From: Cereibacter azotoformans
GTDB taxonomy: Bacteria; Pseudomonadota; Alphaproteobacteria; Rhodobacterales; Rhodobacteraceae
DNA length: 64,000 bases
Direction of reading: 5' to 3'
Assembly (NCBI GenBank): GCA_017599285.1
Contig: JAGFXX010000001.1
Location: 2,108,001-2,172,000 of the forward strand
Part shown: in pieces, positions 42,845 to 52,969 of the stretch
Layout: every line of letters starts with the position of its first letter
Position numbering within the stretch: position 1 is the stretch's first letter
Notes under the pieces: model-generated
Database searches by the model: none
What the model was told of the DNA's origin: nothing
What the model saw: the letters and a program-made list of their open reading frames with translations, nothing else
Made by a program: the position numbers and the translations under genes

Positions 42845-43777
42845 CTAGCGGATGAACGCGTCGTGAAATCCGGCCCGGCGCAGATCGCGCAACGCGCCGC
42901 GGGTCGCGGTGCGGTCCTCGAACGGCCCGGCGAGGATGATCTCGAGGGCGCCGCCTTCGGCCACCGCGACCGGCAGGCCCAGAGCGGTGAGGCGTTGCCG
43001 GGTGCCGATGGCGTTGCCCCGCCGGGCGTAGGCGCCCACCTGCACATAATGCCCGGCCGCCTGACTGGCCTGTCGGACGTCAGGGGCGCGCGAGAGCAGC
43101 GCCATCTCGGGCGCCGGCAGTCGGGGGACGCGCGCGCCCTGCAATCCTCCGCCGGGGCGCGTGCACAGAAGCGTCGAGCCTCCGTCCGAGGTTGCGAAGC
43201 GGCGCGGGCGCGGCGCCGAGGCCGGACAGGACACACCCGTCGGCAGGTCGGCGGCGGCCCGGATCTCGCCCGGGCCGAGCGTCAGCCGCCGCAGGGCCAG
43301 CGCCTCGGTGGCATCGGCAGGCTGGATGGTCACGGGCTGCGGCTTGTGCCTGCGCACGGCCGTGCGGCGCGGAGCGGGGTCGGCCACGGCAGCCGCGACC
43401 GTCGCCCGCGCGGCATCGGCCGCAGCCTGCGTCGCGGAACCGGCCGTTGGCGCCCCATCCGCAGGACTGTCACCCTGCGGCGCCGCCGCTTCGCCCTCCG
43501 GCGGCAGGGGCAGAGCCTCGGCAACGGCAGGTCCGGGGTCGGTCACGGCGAGCGAGGGGGGATAGCCACACAGCGGCTTGCGGTCCGGCGTCACGCGCGG
43601 AACCCATGTCACCGCCCCGCCGAGGCCCGCGCGCAGGAAGACGCAGCCCTGGCTGTCCACATATTGCGGCGCACGGAAGCTGTCCGGCGGCAGCTCGGCC
43701 GGAGCACCCTGCGCAAGGGCCAGACCCGTCCCTGTAGCCAGAGCACAGACCGCGGCGGAGACAGCCTTGGACAGCAT
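42845..43777 (-). CDS. SPOR-domain envelope protein
   Basis: 310 residues with a signal peptide (LSKAVSAAVCALATGTGLALAQG), an N-terminal Cys-containing module (YVDSQGCVFLRAGLGGAVTWVPRVTPDRKPLCGYPP), an Ala/Pro-rich linker near 75-150, and a C-terminal SPOR domain (GHYVQVGAYARRGNA ... LEIILAGPF ... LRRAGFHDAFIR) that binds denuded peptidoglycan at septa. The ATG at 43777 is favoured by GGGAG 6 bases upstream over an ATG four codons earlier. The N-terminal module with paired Cys is shared by other rhodobacteral SPOR proteins. Role in division or wall upkeep is inferred. Confidence 0.82.
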   Translation of the reverse strand: MLSKAVSAAVCALATGTGLALAQGAPAELPPDSFRAPQYVDSQGCVFLRAGLGGAVTWVPRVTPDRKPLCGYPPSLAVTDPGPAVAEALPLPPEGEAAAPQGDSPADGAPTAGSATQAAADAARATVAAAVADPAPRRTAVRRHKPQPVTIQPADATEALALRRLTLGPGEIRAAADLPTGVSCPASAPRPRRFATSDGGSTLLCTRPGGGLQGARVPRLPAPEMALLSRAPDVRQASQAAGHYVQVGAYARRGNAIGTRQRLTALGLPVAVAEGGALEIILAGPFEDRTATRGALRDLRRAGFHDAFIR

Positions 43778-43842
43778 GGAAACTCCCATCGAACCTCGGG
43801 CGATCTTGCCTCGGGCCGGGCCTTCTGTAAAGGCGCTTTACC

Positions 43843-44475
43843 TTATTTGGTGCCGAACATCCGGTCTCCCGCATCCCCTAGACCGGGGACAATATATCCA
43901 TGGTCGTTGAGCTTTTCGTCCACAGCTGCTGTCACGATCGGCACGTCGGGATGGGCCTCCTTCATGCGCTCGATGCCCTCGGGCGCGGCCAGCAGGCAGA
44001 GGAAGCGGATGTTCTTCGCGCCCTTTTCCTTCAGCAGGTCGATGGCCGCGACCGAGGAGTTGCCGGTGGCCAGCATCGGATCGACGGCGATCACCAGACG
44101 ATCCTCGAGCGCCTCGGGGACCTTGGCGTAATATTGCACGGGCTTCAGCGTCTCGGGGTCGCGGTAGAGGCCGATGAAGCCCACCCGCGCCGCCGGAACC
44201 AGTTCGAGGATGCCATCCAGAAGCCCGTTGCCCGCCCGCAGGATCGAGATCAGCGCCAGCTTCTTGCCGTCGAGGATCGGCGCCTCCATCTCGCAGAGCG
44301 GCGTCTGGATCGTGGTCGTGGTCATGTCCAGCTCGCGCGTTACCTCGTAGGCCAGAAGCAGGCTGATCTCGCGCAGAAGGCGCCGGAACCCGGCCGTCGA
44401 GGTCTCCTTGTTGCGCATGATCGTCAGCTTGTGCTGCACGAGCGGGTGGGTGACGACGGTCAGATGGTCAAGCAT
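43843..44475 (-). CDS. upp: Uracil phosphoribosyltransferase
   Basis: Makes UMP from uracil and PRPP. The 210-residue length is standard. PRPP loop [20 protein letters not shown] near 124-143, uracil-binding end [20 protein letters not shown] near 187-206, and the flexible [13 protein letters not shown] near 75. The ATG lies inside the end of add (8-base overlap), so it is the last gene of the salvage operon. A small hairpin GTAAAG-GCG-CTTTAC follows the stop at once. Confidence 0.95.
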   Translation of the reverse strand: MLDHLTVVTHPLVQHKLTIMRNKETSTAGFRRLLREISLLLAYEVTRELDMTTTTIQTPLCEMEAPILDGKKLALISILRAGNGLLDGILELVPAARVGFIGLYRDPETLKPVQYYAKVPEALEDRLVIAVDPMLATGNSSVAAIDLLKEKGAKNIRFLCLLAAPEGIERMKEAHPDVPIVTAAVDEKLNDHGYIVPGLGDAGDRMFGTK

Positions 44476-45451
44476 GGTCGGGCTCCAGTAGCTTGGCGAT
44501 GCGGGCGCGGGTATCGGGGTCGCAGAAGGCCGCGTCAAGGGCCGTGCGCGCGAGGGTGCGGAACACGCCCTCGTCCCAGTCGAAGGCTTCGGCCAGCCGG
44601 TCGTATTCGCGCGTCATCGTGGTGTGGAAGAAGGGCGGATCGTCGGTCGAGACGGTGACCTTGACGCCGCGGTGGAAGAGTTCGCCGATCGGATGCTTGC
44701 GCCAGCCGGGATAGAGGCCGAGCGCGATGTTCGAGCCGGGGCAGCATTCAAGGACGATGCCCTTTTCGGCCAGCTCGTCCACCAGCGCCAGATCCTCGAT
44801 CGCGCGCACCCCGTGGCCGATCCGCTCGACGCGCAGGTCGCCGAGTGCGGCGCGGATGCTGTCGGGTCCGTCCCATTCGCCGGCATGGCAGGTCAGCCGC
44901 AGCCCGGCCTCGCGCGCCATGTCGAAGGACCAGGCGAAATCCTTGGGCCGGCCCGTCTTCTCGTCTCCGGCCAGGCCGAAGCCCACGACGAAGCGCCCCG
45001 CGGTCTCGGCGGCGCAGAGCGCGCTCTCCTTCGCCTTGTCGGGGCCGAAATGGCGGATCGGCGTGACGATGGCGCGCAGGGTGACGCCCATCGTCCGCTC
45101 CGCCTCGGCGGCGGCCTCCTCGATGGCGTGGAGATATTCGCGCCACGCCCCCAGATCGCGGCCGCCGCAGAAATCGGGCGAGAGGAAGGTTTCGGAATAG
45201 ACCACGCCGGAGGCCGCGCTTTCCTCCAGCACGGCAAGCGTCAGGCGGCGGTAGTCGTCGGGGCTGGTGAGGACGGAGGTCGCCGCTTCATAGACCTTCA
45301 GGAAATGCCAGAAATCGGTGTAGGCGTAGCTGCCGTCGGGCGCGAAGATGCCCGAGATGTCGATGTTCTTCTCGCGCGCAAGGCCCCGGATGAACGCGGG
45401 TGGCGCGGCCCCTTCGAGGTGGAGGTGAAGCTCGATCTTCGGCAGGCTCAC
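44468..45451 (-). CDS. add: Adenosine deaminase
   Basis: Deaminates adenosine and deoxyadenosine to (deoxy)inosine. 327 residues; zinc and catalytic motifs are [11 protein letters not shown] at the N-terminus (HxH), [17 protein letters not shown] near 182 (zinc His, then the Glu region), RIGHGVRA near 205 and VSTDDPPFF near 262 (zinc Asp). The GTG start overlaps the deoB stop (GTGA). Its presence inside a pyrimidine/deoxyribose operon makes one unit for purine and pyrimidine nucleoside use. Adenine deaminase-like members exist, but the SxxxxDP set here fits adenosine deaminase. Confidence 0.88.
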   Translation of the reverse strand: MSLPKIELHLHLEGAAPPAFIRGLAREKNIDISGIFAPDGSYAYTDFWHFLKVYEAATSVLTSPDDYRRLTLAVLEESAASGVVYSETFLSPDFCGGRDLGAWREYLHAIEEAAAEAERTMGVTLRAIVTPIRHFGPDKAKESALCAAETAGRFVVGFGLAGDEKTGRPKDFAWSFDMAREAGLRLTCHAGEWDGPDSIRAALGDLRVERIGHGVRAIEDLALVDELAEKGIVLECCPGSNIALGLYPGWRKHPIGELFHRGVKVTVSTDDPPFFHTTMTREYDRLAEAFDWDEGVFRTLARTALDAAFCDPDTRARIAKLLEPDHA

Positions 45452-46644
45452 GGCAGCGCCCTCCCCGGTCCCGGATTGGGCAGGCCCAGATGGGCCGCCA
45501 CCGTGGCCGCCACATCCGCGTAGGCGCAAAGGCCGAGTGGCCCCGCGCCCGTGCCCGCGATCAGCACCGGCACCCGCTCGCGCGTGTGTTCGGTGCCGCG
45601 AAAGGTGGGGTCGTTGCCGTGATCGGCGGTGAAGATGGCCATGTCGCCGGGACGCAGCCGGGCGAGGAAGCCCCCTGCCCGCCCGTCGAACCATTCGAGC
45701 GCCCGTGCGTAGCCCGCCACGTCGCGCCGGTGGCCATAGAGCGTGTCGAACTCCACGAAGTTGGCGAAGATGAGCGCGCCTTCCTCGGCCGTCTCGGCCA
45801 GAGCGTCCAGCCGGTCGAAGAGGGCGGCATCGTCGCGCCCCTTGTGGAGCCGTCCGATCCCGCGGTGCGAGAAGATGTCGCCGATCTTGCCGACCGCATG
45901 GGTCGCCCGCCCAGCCGCCGCCGCCACATCGAGAATCGTCGGCGCCGGAGGCGCGATGGCATAATCCCGCCGGTCCGGCGTGCGGGTGAAGGCCCCCGGC
46001 TGCCCGACGAAGGGGCGCGCGATCACCCGGCCCACGCGCATCCCATGGACAGTGGGCGCCAGCCCCTCGCACAGCGCCAGCAGCCGGTCGAGGCCGAATC
46101 TCTCTTCGTGCGCCGCGATCTGGAGCACGCTGTCGGCCGAGGTGTAGCAGATCGGCCAGCCGGTGCGCAGGTGCTCCTCTCCCAGCGCGTCGATGATGGC
46201 CGTGCCCGAGGCGTGCCGGTTGCCGAGAATGCCGTCGGCGCCCGCGCGCCGGCAGATCTCGGCGGTGAGGTCTTCGGGAAAGGAGGGGCAGGAGTCGGGG
46301 AAATAGTGCCAGTCCCAGGGCACCGGCACGCCGGCCAGCTCCCAATGCCCCGAGGGCGTGTCCTTGCCTTTCGAGACCTCGGTCGCGGCGCCCCAGCGGC
46401 CTGCGGGCTCGGCTCCGAGACCGGGCGGCAGGAGCCCCGACGCCAGCTCCACCGCCCGGCCGAGGCCCAGCGCGTCGAGCACGGGCAGCCGCAGCGGGCC
46501 GCTGCGTCCGGTATCGGCACGGCCCGCGGCGCAGGCCTCGGCAATGTGGCCGAGCGTGTTGGCGCCCTCATCGCCAAAGGCCGCAGCGTCGGGTGCGCCG
46601 CCGCATCCCACCGAATCCATCACGATGAGAAAGGCGCGCGGCAT
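45448..46644 (-). CDS. deoB: Phosphopentomutase
   Basis: Interconverts (deoxy)ribose 1-phosphate and 5-phosphate; alkaline-phosphatase fold with two Mn ions. 398 residues. Metal motifs are [16 protein letters not shown] at the N-terminus (Asp and the nearby Thr/Ser region), [12 protein letters not shown] near 93, [11 protein letters not shown] near 248, [13 protein letters not shown] near 289 and [11 protein letters not shown] near 332. It connects DeoA products to the pentose pathway. The ATG overlaps the deoA stop by one base (TGATG). Confidence 0.94.
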   Translation of the reverse strand: MPRAFLIVMDSVGCGGAPDAAAFGDEGANTLGHIAEACAAGRADTGRSGPLRLPVLDALGLGRAVELASGLLPPGLGAEPAGRWGAATEVSKGKDTPSGHWELAGVPVPWDWHYFPDSCPSFPEDLTAEICRRAGADGILGNRHASGTAIIDALGEEHLRTGWPICYTSADSVLQIAAHEERFGLDRLLALCEGLAPTVHGMRVGRVIARPFVGQPGAFTRTPDRRDYAIAPPAPTILDVAAAAGRATHAVGKIGDIFSHRGIGRLHKGRDDAALFDRLDALAETAEEGALIFANFVEFDTLYGHRRDVAGYARALEWFDGRAGGFLARLRPGDMAIFTADHGNDPTFRGTEHTRERVPVLIAGTGAGPLGLCAYADVAATVAAHLGLPNPGPGRALP

Positions 46645-47951
46645 CAGGCGATCCTCGCATGAATGAGCGGCGGTTCGGCCGGCTCCTGATCCGAGATCAC
46701 ATAGGCCGCCTGAATCGCCGAGATCGCCGCCTCGGCATCCGCTTCGGTGGCGGCATGGACCATCGCGAGCGGCAGGTCCTCGGACACTTCCTCGCCGATC
46801 CCCGCAATGTCGGCGAGACCCACCGAGGGATTCACCCGATCGGTTTCTCGCAGCCTGCCCCCGCCGAGCCGCACGACCGCCTGGCCCAGCGCCGCCGTGT
46901 CGATCCGCAGCACGAAACCCGTGCGCAGGCTGGGCACCTCGCGCATTACCGGGGCCGAGGGCAGCCGGTCGGGCCATCGCTCGACGAAATCGACGGGCCC
47001 GCCCTGCGCCGCCACCATGCGGGCGAAATATTCGGCGGCGTGGCCGCTTTCCAGCGCCTGCTCGATCCGGTGCGCGCCATCCTCGGCGTCGGCCGCCAGC
47101 CCGCCCAGCGCCAGCGCCTCGCCGCCCAGCGCCACCGTCACATCCCAGAGGGCCGCGTTGATCGAGGTTCCGGTCAGGGTCTCCATCACCTCGATCACTT
47201 CGAGCGCGTTGCCCGCCGCGGTGGCGAGCGGCTGGCTCATGTCGGTGATGAGCGCCGAGGTCATGCAGCCCGCCCCCTGCGCCGTGCCCACCAGGGCACG
47301 CGCCAGCGCCTCCGCCTCGTCCATCGACTTCATGAAGGCACCCGACCCCACCTTCACATCGAGCACCAGCCCCTCGAGCCCGGCCGCGAGCTTCTTGGAC
47401 AGGATGGACGCCGTGATGAGGTCGATCGACTCGACCGTGCCGGTCACGTCGCGGATCAGGTAGAGCCGCCGGTCCGCCGGGGCCATGCTCTCGTCGGCGG
47501 CGACGATGGCGCAGCGCACATCCTCGATCTGCCCGCGCAGGCGGTCCTCCCCAAGAGCGACCCGAAAGCCCGGGATCGACTCGAGCTTGTCCAGCGTGCC
47601 GCCGGTGTGGCCGAGCCCGCGGCCCGAGATCATCGGCACATAGGCCCCGCAGGCGGCGAGCGCGGGCGCCAGCAGCAGAGAGGTGCAGTCGCCGATCCCG
47701 CCCGTCGAGTGCTTGTCGAGCACCGGCCCCGGCAGGTCCCATTCGAGCACCCGGCCCGAGTCGCGCATGGCGCGGGTGAGCGCCACGCGCCCCTCCTCGC
47801 CCAGGCCCTGCAGGCAGACCGCCATGGCGAAGGCGCCGGCCTGCGCGTCGGTGACATGGCCCGAGGCAAGCCCCTGCGCGAACCAGCCGAGTTCGGCCGC
47901 CGAGGGCACCTCGCCGCGGCGCAGCCTGGCGTTGATCGAACGCGCGTCCAC
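46644..47951 (-). CDS. deoA: Thymidine phosphorylase
   Basis: Splits thymidine with phosphate to thymine and deoxyribose 1-phosphate. 435 residues with the family loop [19 protein letters not shown] near 79-97, [21 protein letters not shown] near 108, and VGSGAFMKS near 190. The GTG start lies one base after the cdd stop. The product enters DeoB, encoded next. Confidence 0.94.
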   Translation of the reverse strand: MDARSINARLRRGEVPSAAELGWFAQGLASGHVTDAQAGAFAMAVCLQGLGEEGRVALTRAMRDSGRVLEWDLPGPVLDKHSTGGIGDCTSLLLAPALAACGAYVPMISGRGLGHTGGTLDKLESIPGFRVALGEDRLRGQIEDVRCAIVAADESMAPADRRLYLIRDVTGTVESIDLITASILSKKLAAGLEGLVLDVKVGSGAFMKSMDEAEALARALVGTAQGAGCMTSALITDMSQPLATAAGNALEVIEVMETLTGTSINAALWDVTVALGGEALALGGLAADAEDGAHRIEQALESGHAAEYFARMVAAQGGPVDFVERWPDRLPSAPVMREVPSLRTGFVLRIDTAALGQAVVRLGGGRLRETDRVNPSVGLADIAGIGEEVSEDLPLAMVHAATEADAEAAISAIQAAYVISDQEPAEPPLIHARIA

Positions 47952-47952
47952 G

Positions 47953-48345
47953 TCAGGCCCGATCCATATGCGCGGCGCGGAACACTCCGGGCAGCAGATC
48001 GGCGACCGTGGTCCGCAGGCTCTGGCCGTCGGTGGTGCAGAGCGTGACAGGCACCTCGGGCGCGGCGAATTCGGCGATCTTCTGGCGGCAGCCGCCGCAG
48101 GGGGGCACAGGGTCAGGGCTGTCGGCGATCACGACCATCTCGGCGATCCGCGTCTCGCCCGCGGCCACCATGGCGGCGATGGCGCCGGCCTCGGCGCAGG
48201 TGCCCTCGGGGTAGGCCACATTCTCGACATTGCAGCCCGCATGGACGGTGCCCGAGGCCGTGCGCAGCGCCGCCCCGACCTTGAAGCGGGAATAGGGGGC
48301 ATAGGCGTTCTCGCGGACCGCCGTGGCGGCTTCGAGCAGGGACAT
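47953..48345 (-). CDS. cdd: Cytidine deaminase
   Basis: Small zinc enzyme converting (deoxy)cytidine to (deoxy)uridine. 130 residues, the tetramer-type length. Zinc site: HAGCNVENVAYPEGTCAEAGAI near 50-70 (Cys and the catalytic Glu) and PPCGGCRQ near 84-91. The ATG at 48345 is set by GGAGG 5 bases upstream and matches the family start YSRFKVGAAL region. First gene of the five-gene salvage operon cdd-deoA-deoB-add-upp. Confidence 0.94.
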   Translation of the reverse strand: MSLLEAATAVRENAYAPYSRFKVGAALRTASGTVHAGCNVENVAYPEGTCAEAGAIAAMVAAGETRIAEMVVIADSPDPVPPCGGCRQKIAEFAAPEVPVTLCTTDGQSLRTTVADLLPGVFRAAHMDRA

Positions 48346-48510
48346 GAGGTCCTCCATTTCAGTTGCGCCGACTTTGGGGCGTGGGCGACCCGGATGCAAG
48401 CGGAGGCCTTGGCCGTTCGGCGGAGGAGGACCGGCTCCCAGCAGGCCGCTTCGCGGTTGCGCGACGCGGCAGATGGTTTAGTGCTGAACCATCGGCAAGG
48501 GAGGCGAGGA

Positions 48511-50790
48511 ATGGACGAGGCTCGGCAGGACAACGCGCGCCATGCGGCGCTGGATTACCACGAGTTCCCGCAACCGGGAAAACTCGAGATCCGGGCGACG
48601 AAGCCGCTGGCCAACGGCCGCGACCTTGCCCGCGCCTACTCGCCGGGCGTGGCCGAGGCCTGCCTCGAGATCAAGGCCGACCCGTCCACGGCCAGCCGCT
48701 ACACCGCGCGCGGGAACATGGTGGGGGTGGTGACGAACGGCACCGCCGTCCTCGGGCTGGGCAACATCGGGGCGCTGGCCGCCAAGCCCGTGATGGAGGG
48801 CAAGGCCGTCCTGTTCAAGAAATTCGCCGGCATCGACTGTTTCGACATCGAACTGGCCGAGCCCGACCCGGTGAAGCTGGCCGAGATCGTCTGCGCGCTC
48901 GAGCCCACCTTCGGCGCCATCAACCTTGAAGACATCAAGGCGCCCGACTGTTTCGTGGTGGAAAAGATCTGCCGCGAGCGGATGAACATTCCCGTCTTCC
49001 ACGACGACCAGCACGGCACGGCCATCGTGGTGGGTGCGGCCGCAACCAACGCGCTGCATGTGGCGGGCAAGCGGTTCGAGGACATCAAGGTGGTCTCGAC
49101 CGGCGGCGGCGCGGCCGGCATCGCCTGCCTCAACATGCTGCTGAAGCTGGGGGTGAAACGCGAGAACGTCTGGCTCTGCGACATCGCGGGCCTCGTCTGG
49201 AAGGGCCGCGAGGCCGAGATGACGCCGCAAAAGGCCGAATATGCGCAGGACAGCGATCTGCGCACGCTGGCCGAGGTGATCGAGGGCGCCGACCTCTTCC
49301 TCGGCCTGTCCGGACCGGGCGTTCTGACGCCGGCGATGGTCGAGCGGATGGCCGAGCGGCCGATCGTCTTTGCGCTGGCGAACCCGACGCCCGAGATCCT
49401 GCCCGACGAGGTGCGCTCGGTTCGCCCGAACGCGATCATCGCCACGGGCCGCTCGGACTATCCCAACCAGGTCAACAACGTCCTCTGCTTCCCCTTCATC
49501 TTCCGCGGCGCGCTCGACGTGGGGGCCACCACGATCAACGACGAGATGCAGCTGGCCTGCATCGAGGGGATCGCGAGCCTCGCGCGCGCCACCACCAGCG
49601 CCGAGGCCGCCGCCGCCTACAAGGGCGAGCCCATGAGCTTCGGCGCCGACTACCTGATTCCGAAGCCGTTCGATCCGCGGCTGATCGGGGTCGTGGCCCT
49701 CGCCGTCGCGCGCGCCGCCATGGAAAGCGGCGTCGCCAGCCGCCCGATCGCGGACCTCGCGGCCTACCGACGCAAGCTCGACGGCTCGGTCTTCCGCTCG
49801 GCGCTGATCATGCGCCCGGTCTTCGAGGCCTCGGCCGCCGAATCGCGCCGCATCGTCTTTGCCGAGGGCGAGGACGAGCGCGTGCTGCGCGCCGCGAACG
49901 CGGTGCTGGAAGAGACCGTCCACAAGCCCGTCCTGATCGGCCGCCCCGACGTGGTCGAGATGCGCTGCGAACGCGCCGGCCTGCCGATCCGGCCGGGCCG
50001 CGACTTCGACCTCGTGAACCCCGAGAACGACCCGCGTTACCGCGACTACTGGGAGAGCTACCACGCGCTGATGGCGCGCAAGGGCGTGACCCCCGACACC
50101 GCCCGCGCCGTCATGCGCACGAACACCACCGCCATCGGCGCCATCATGGTCCAGCGGGGCGAGGCCGACAGCCTGATCTGCGGCACCTACGGGCAATATC
50201 TGTGGCACCTGAACTATGTCACCCAGATCCTCGCCCACCATGGCCGCCGGCCGATCGGGGCCCTGTCGCTGATGATCCTCGAGGACGGGCCGCTGTTCAT
50301 CGCCGACACGCATGTCCACCACGAGCCCACGCCGGACGAGATCGCCGAGACGGTGCTGGGCGCCGCACGCCATGTCCGCCGCTTCGGCCTCGCGCCCAAG
50401 GTCGCGCTCTGCTCTTCGTCGCAGTTCGGCAACCTCGACTGCTCGACCGGCCGCCGCATGCGCTCCGCGCTGGAGATTCTCGACCAGCGCCGGCCGGACT
50501 TCGCCTATGAGGGCGAGATGCACATCGACGCCGCGCTGGATCAGGGCATCCGTGACCGGATCTTCCCCGGAGGACGCTTCGAAGGACCGGCAAACGTGCT
50601 CGTCTTCGGCAATTCCGACGCCGCGTCCGGCGTGCGCAACATTCTCAAGGTGAAAGCGAACGGACTCGAGGTCGGCCCGATCCTGATGGGCATGGGCAAC
50701 CTGGCCCATATCGTGACCGCTTCGATCACGGCGCGCGGATTGCTGAACATGTCGGCTCTCGCGGGAACTCCGGTCACGCACTACGGCTGA
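48511..50790 (+). CDS. maeB: NADP-dependent malic enzyme, MaeB type with PTA-like domain
   Basis: Oxidises malate to pyruvate and CO2, supplying NADPH. 759 residues: malic N-domain with LARAYSPGVAEACLEI near 40 and GLGNIGALAAKPVMEGK near 85, metal site NIPVFHDDQHGTAIV near 163, NAD(P) loop VSTGGGAAGIACLN near 190, and a C-terminal phosphotransacetylase-like domain from about 430 (RIVFAEGEDERVLRAANAVLEE). In known MaeB the PTA domain binds acetyl-CoA and regulates. GGGAGGCGAGGA precedes the ATG. Stop is followed by TTTTTT without an evident stem. Confidence 0.95.
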   Translation: MDEARQDNARHAALDYHEFPQPGKLEIRATKPLANGRDLARAYSPGVAEACLEIKADPSTASRYTARGNMVGVVTNGTAVLGLGNIGALAAKPVMEGKAVLFKKFAGIDCFDIELAEPDPVKLAEIVCALEPTFGAINLEDIKAPDCFVVEKICRERMNIPVFHDDQHGTAIVVGAAATNALHVAGKRFEDIKVVSTGGGAAGIACLNMLLKLGVKRENVWLCDIAGLVWKGREAEMTPQKAEYAQDSDLRTLAEVIEGADLFLGLSGPGVLTPAMVERMAERPIVFALANPTPEILPDEVRSVRPNAIIATGRSDYPNQVNNVLCFPFIFRGALDVGATTINDEMQLACIEGIASLARATTSAEAAAAYKGEPMSFGADYLIPKPFDPRLIGVVALAVARAAMESGVASRPIADLAAYRRKLDGSVFRSALIMRPVFEASAAESRRIVFAEGEDERVLRAANAVLEETVHKPVLIGRPDVVEMRCERAGLPIRPGRDFDLVNPENDPRYRDYWESYHALMARKGVTPDTARAVMRTNTTAIGAIMVQRGEADSLICGTYGQYLWHLNYVTQILAHHGRRPIGALSLMILEDGPLFIADTHVHHEPTPDEIAETVLGAARHVRRFGLAPKVALCSSSQFGNLDCSTGRRMRSALEILDQRRPDFAYEGEMHIDAALDQGIRDRIFPGGRFEGPANVLVFGNSDAASGVRNILKVKANGLEVGPILMGMGNLAHIVTASITARGLLNMSALAGTPVTHYG

Positions 50791-50894
50791 TTTTTTCTCA
50801 CCCCGACAAGATGTGCCAGCGTCCTGCGGCCGATGGTAGCGCAAAACGTGACCAAAGGCCGCGGGACCCCTCTCGAAACATCCTTGAAACAATC

Positions 50895-50910
50895 TTGCGT
50901 CGGAGCGCAA
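50895..50910. promoter_or_regulatory. Inverted repeat TTGCG-N6-CGCAA before prpE
   Basis: A 5-bp inverted repeat 41 bases before the prpE ATG, where a promoter or operator is expected. It is somewhat like the TTTGC/GCAAA half sites of ScfR/PccR short-chain acyl regulators, but the match is loose. Confidence 0.35.
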
Positions 50911-50951
50911 CCCGACATAACAGAACATGCGCGCCGAGGGGAGGGTATACG

Positions 50952-52844
50952 ATGGCATACGCAAGTCTCTACAAGTGGTCTCTCGAAGATCCCAACGGCT
51001 TCTGGATGAAGGCGGCCGAACAGATCGACTGGATGAGCCCGCCCTCGAAGGCGCTGTTCGACGAGAAAGAGCCCTTCTACGAGTGGTTTTCCGACGGCAT
51101 GGTCAACACCTGCTGGAACGCGGTCGATCGCCATGTCGAGGCCGGTCGCGGCAAGCAGATCGCGATCATGCACGAAAGCCCGATCACCCATTCCTCGAAG
51201 GGCATCACCTATGCCGAGCTGCAGCAGCGCGTGGCCTCGCTGGCCGGTGCGCTGCGCGCCAAGGGGGTCGAGAAGGGTGATCGCGTCATCATCTACATGC
51301 CGATGATCCCCGAGGCGCTGGAGGCGATGCTGGCCTGCGCCCGCCTTGGCGCGATCCATTCGGTGGTGTTCGGCGGCTTTGCCGCGCACGAGCTGGCCGT
51401 CCGCATCGACGACTGCAAGCCCAAGGCCATCATCGCGGCCTCCTGCGGTCTCGAACCGAGCCGCGTGGTCCATTACAAGCCGCTCCTCGACCAGGCGATC
51501 GAGGAGGCTACCCACAAGCCCGACTTCTGCGTGATCTTCCAGCGCGAACAGGAAGTGGCCAAGCTGATCGACGGCCGCGACGTCGCCTGGCATACGTTCC
51601 AGTATGGGGTGGAGCCCGCAGAATGCGTGCCGGTCGAGGGCAACCACCCGGCCTACATCCTTTATACCTCGGGCACGACCGGCCAGCCGAAGGGCGTGGT
51701 GCGGGCGACCGGCGGCCACCTCGTCGCGCTGAACTGGACGATGAAGGCGATCTACGACATCGACGCGGGCGACGTCTTCTGGGCGGCCTCGGACGTGGGC
51801 TGGGTCGTGGGCCACAGCTACATCTGCTACGGGCCGCTGATCGCGGGCGCCACCACCATCGTCTATGAGGGCAAGCCCGTCGGCACCCCCGACGCGGGCG
51901 CCTTCTGGCGGGTGATGCAGAACCACAAGGTCAAGACCTTCTTCACCGCCCCCACCGCGCTGCGCGCCATCAAGCGCGAGGATCCGCAGGGCGAACTGAT
52001 CAAGGATTACAACCTGCGCAACCTCAAGGTGCTCTTCCTTGCGGGCGAGCGCGCGGACCCCGACACGATCGTCTGGGCGCAGAAGAACGTGGGCGTGCCG
52101 GTGATCGACCACTGGTGGCAGACCGAAAGCGGCTGGGCGATCGCGGCGAACCCGATGGGGATCCAGCCGCTGCCGGTCAAGGTCGGCAGCCCGTCGGTGC
52201 CGATGCCGGGTTATGACGTTCGCGTGCTGGACGAGGGCGGCCACCAGCTTCCGCCCGGCCAGCTCGGCGCCATCGCGATCAAGCTTCCGCTGCCCCCCGG
52301 CACTCTGCCGGGCCTGTGGAACGCGCAGGATCGCTTTGTCAAAAGCTACCTTACCCACTTCCCCGGCTACTATGAGACCGGCGACGCAGGCTACCTCGAC
52401 GAGGACGGCTACGTCTATATCATGGCCCGCACCGACGACGTGATCAACGTCGCAGGCCACCGCCTCTCGACCGGCGCGATGGAAGAGGTGCTTTCCTCGC
52501 ACAACGATGTGGCGGAATGCGCCGTCATCGGCGTCTCGGACGAGCTGAAGGGCCAGGCGCCGCTCGGGTTCCTCTGCCTGAACAAGGGCTCGAACCGCTC
52601 GCCGGAGGATGTGGTCAAGGAATGCATCAAGCTCGTGCGCGAGCAGATCGGCCCGGTTGCCGACTTCAAGCGCGCCTGTGTGGTGGACCGGCTGCCCAAG
52701 ACGCGCTCGGGCAAGATCCTGCGCGGCACCATGGTCAAGATCGCCGACGGGCAGGAGTTCAAGATGCCCGCCACGATCGACGATCCGATGATCCTGGACG
52801 AGATCCGCGAGGCCCTGCGGACCGTCGGCTATCCGCGCGCCTGA
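50952..52844 (+). CDS. prpE: Propionyl-CoA synthetase (propionate-CoA ligase)
   Basis: ANL-family ligase of 630 residues, the usual PrpE length. N-terminal YKWSLEDPNGFWMKAAEQIDW is the ACS N-domain. ATP loop ILYTSGTTGQPKGVVRATGG near 237-256, FWAASDVGWVVGHSYICYGPL, WWQTESGWAIAANP near 395, hinge ARTDDVINVAGHRLSTGAMEE near 494 and the C-terminal acylatable Lys in PKTRSGKILRG near 588. GGGGAGGG precedes the ATG at 50952. The pattern fits propionyl- better than acetyl-CoA synthetase, though both acids may be used. A strong hairpin ends the gene. Confidence 0.88.
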   Translation: MAYASLYKWSLEDPNGFWMKAAEQIDWMSPPSKALFDEKEPFYEWFSDGMVNTCWNAVDRHVEAGRGKQIAIMHESPITHSSKGITYAELQQRVASLAGALRAKGVEKGDRVIIYMPMIPEALEAMLACARLGAIHSVVFGGFAAHELAVRIDDCKPKAIIAASCGLEPSRVVHYKPLLDQAIEEATHKPDFCVIFQREQEVAKLIDGRDVAWHTFQYGVEPAECVPVEGNHPAYILYTSGTTGQPKGVVRATGGHLVALNWTMKAIYDIDAGDVFWAASDVGWVVGHSYICYGPLIAGATTIVYEGKPVGTPDAGAFWRVMQNHKVKTFFTAPTALRAIKREDPQGELIKDYNLRNLKVLFLAGERADPDTIVWAQKNVGVPVIDHWWQTESGWAIAANPMGIQPLPVKVGSPSVPMPGYDVRVLDEGGHQLPPGQLGAIAIKLPLPPGTLPGLWNAQDRFVKSYLTHFPGYYETGDAGYLDEDGYVYIMARTDDVINVAGHRLSTGAMEEVLSSHNDVAECAVIGVSDELKGQAPLGFLCLNKGSNRSPEDVVKECIKLVREQIGPVADFKRACVVDRLPKTRSGKILRGTMVKIADGQEFKMPATIDDPMILDEIREALRTVGYPRA

Positions 52845-52851
52845 GCCGCCG

Positions 52852-52885
52852 GACTTGCGCCGCAGCCCATGCTGCGGCGCAAGTC
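52852..52885 (+). terminator. Strong hairpin terminator after prpE
   Basis: GACTTGCGCCGCAG, loop CCCATG, CTGCGGCGCAAGTC: a 14-bp perfect stem 7 bases after the prpE stop. No T-run follows, but the stem is the longest perfect one I found in the window. Confidence 0.7.
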
Positions 52886-52969
52886 AGCACAACCGAAGGC
52901 TGAAGGGCCCACTGGACTTTGGCACCCCAGCAGGTAACCTGCGGGCCACATGCTGCCCCGAAAAGACCC

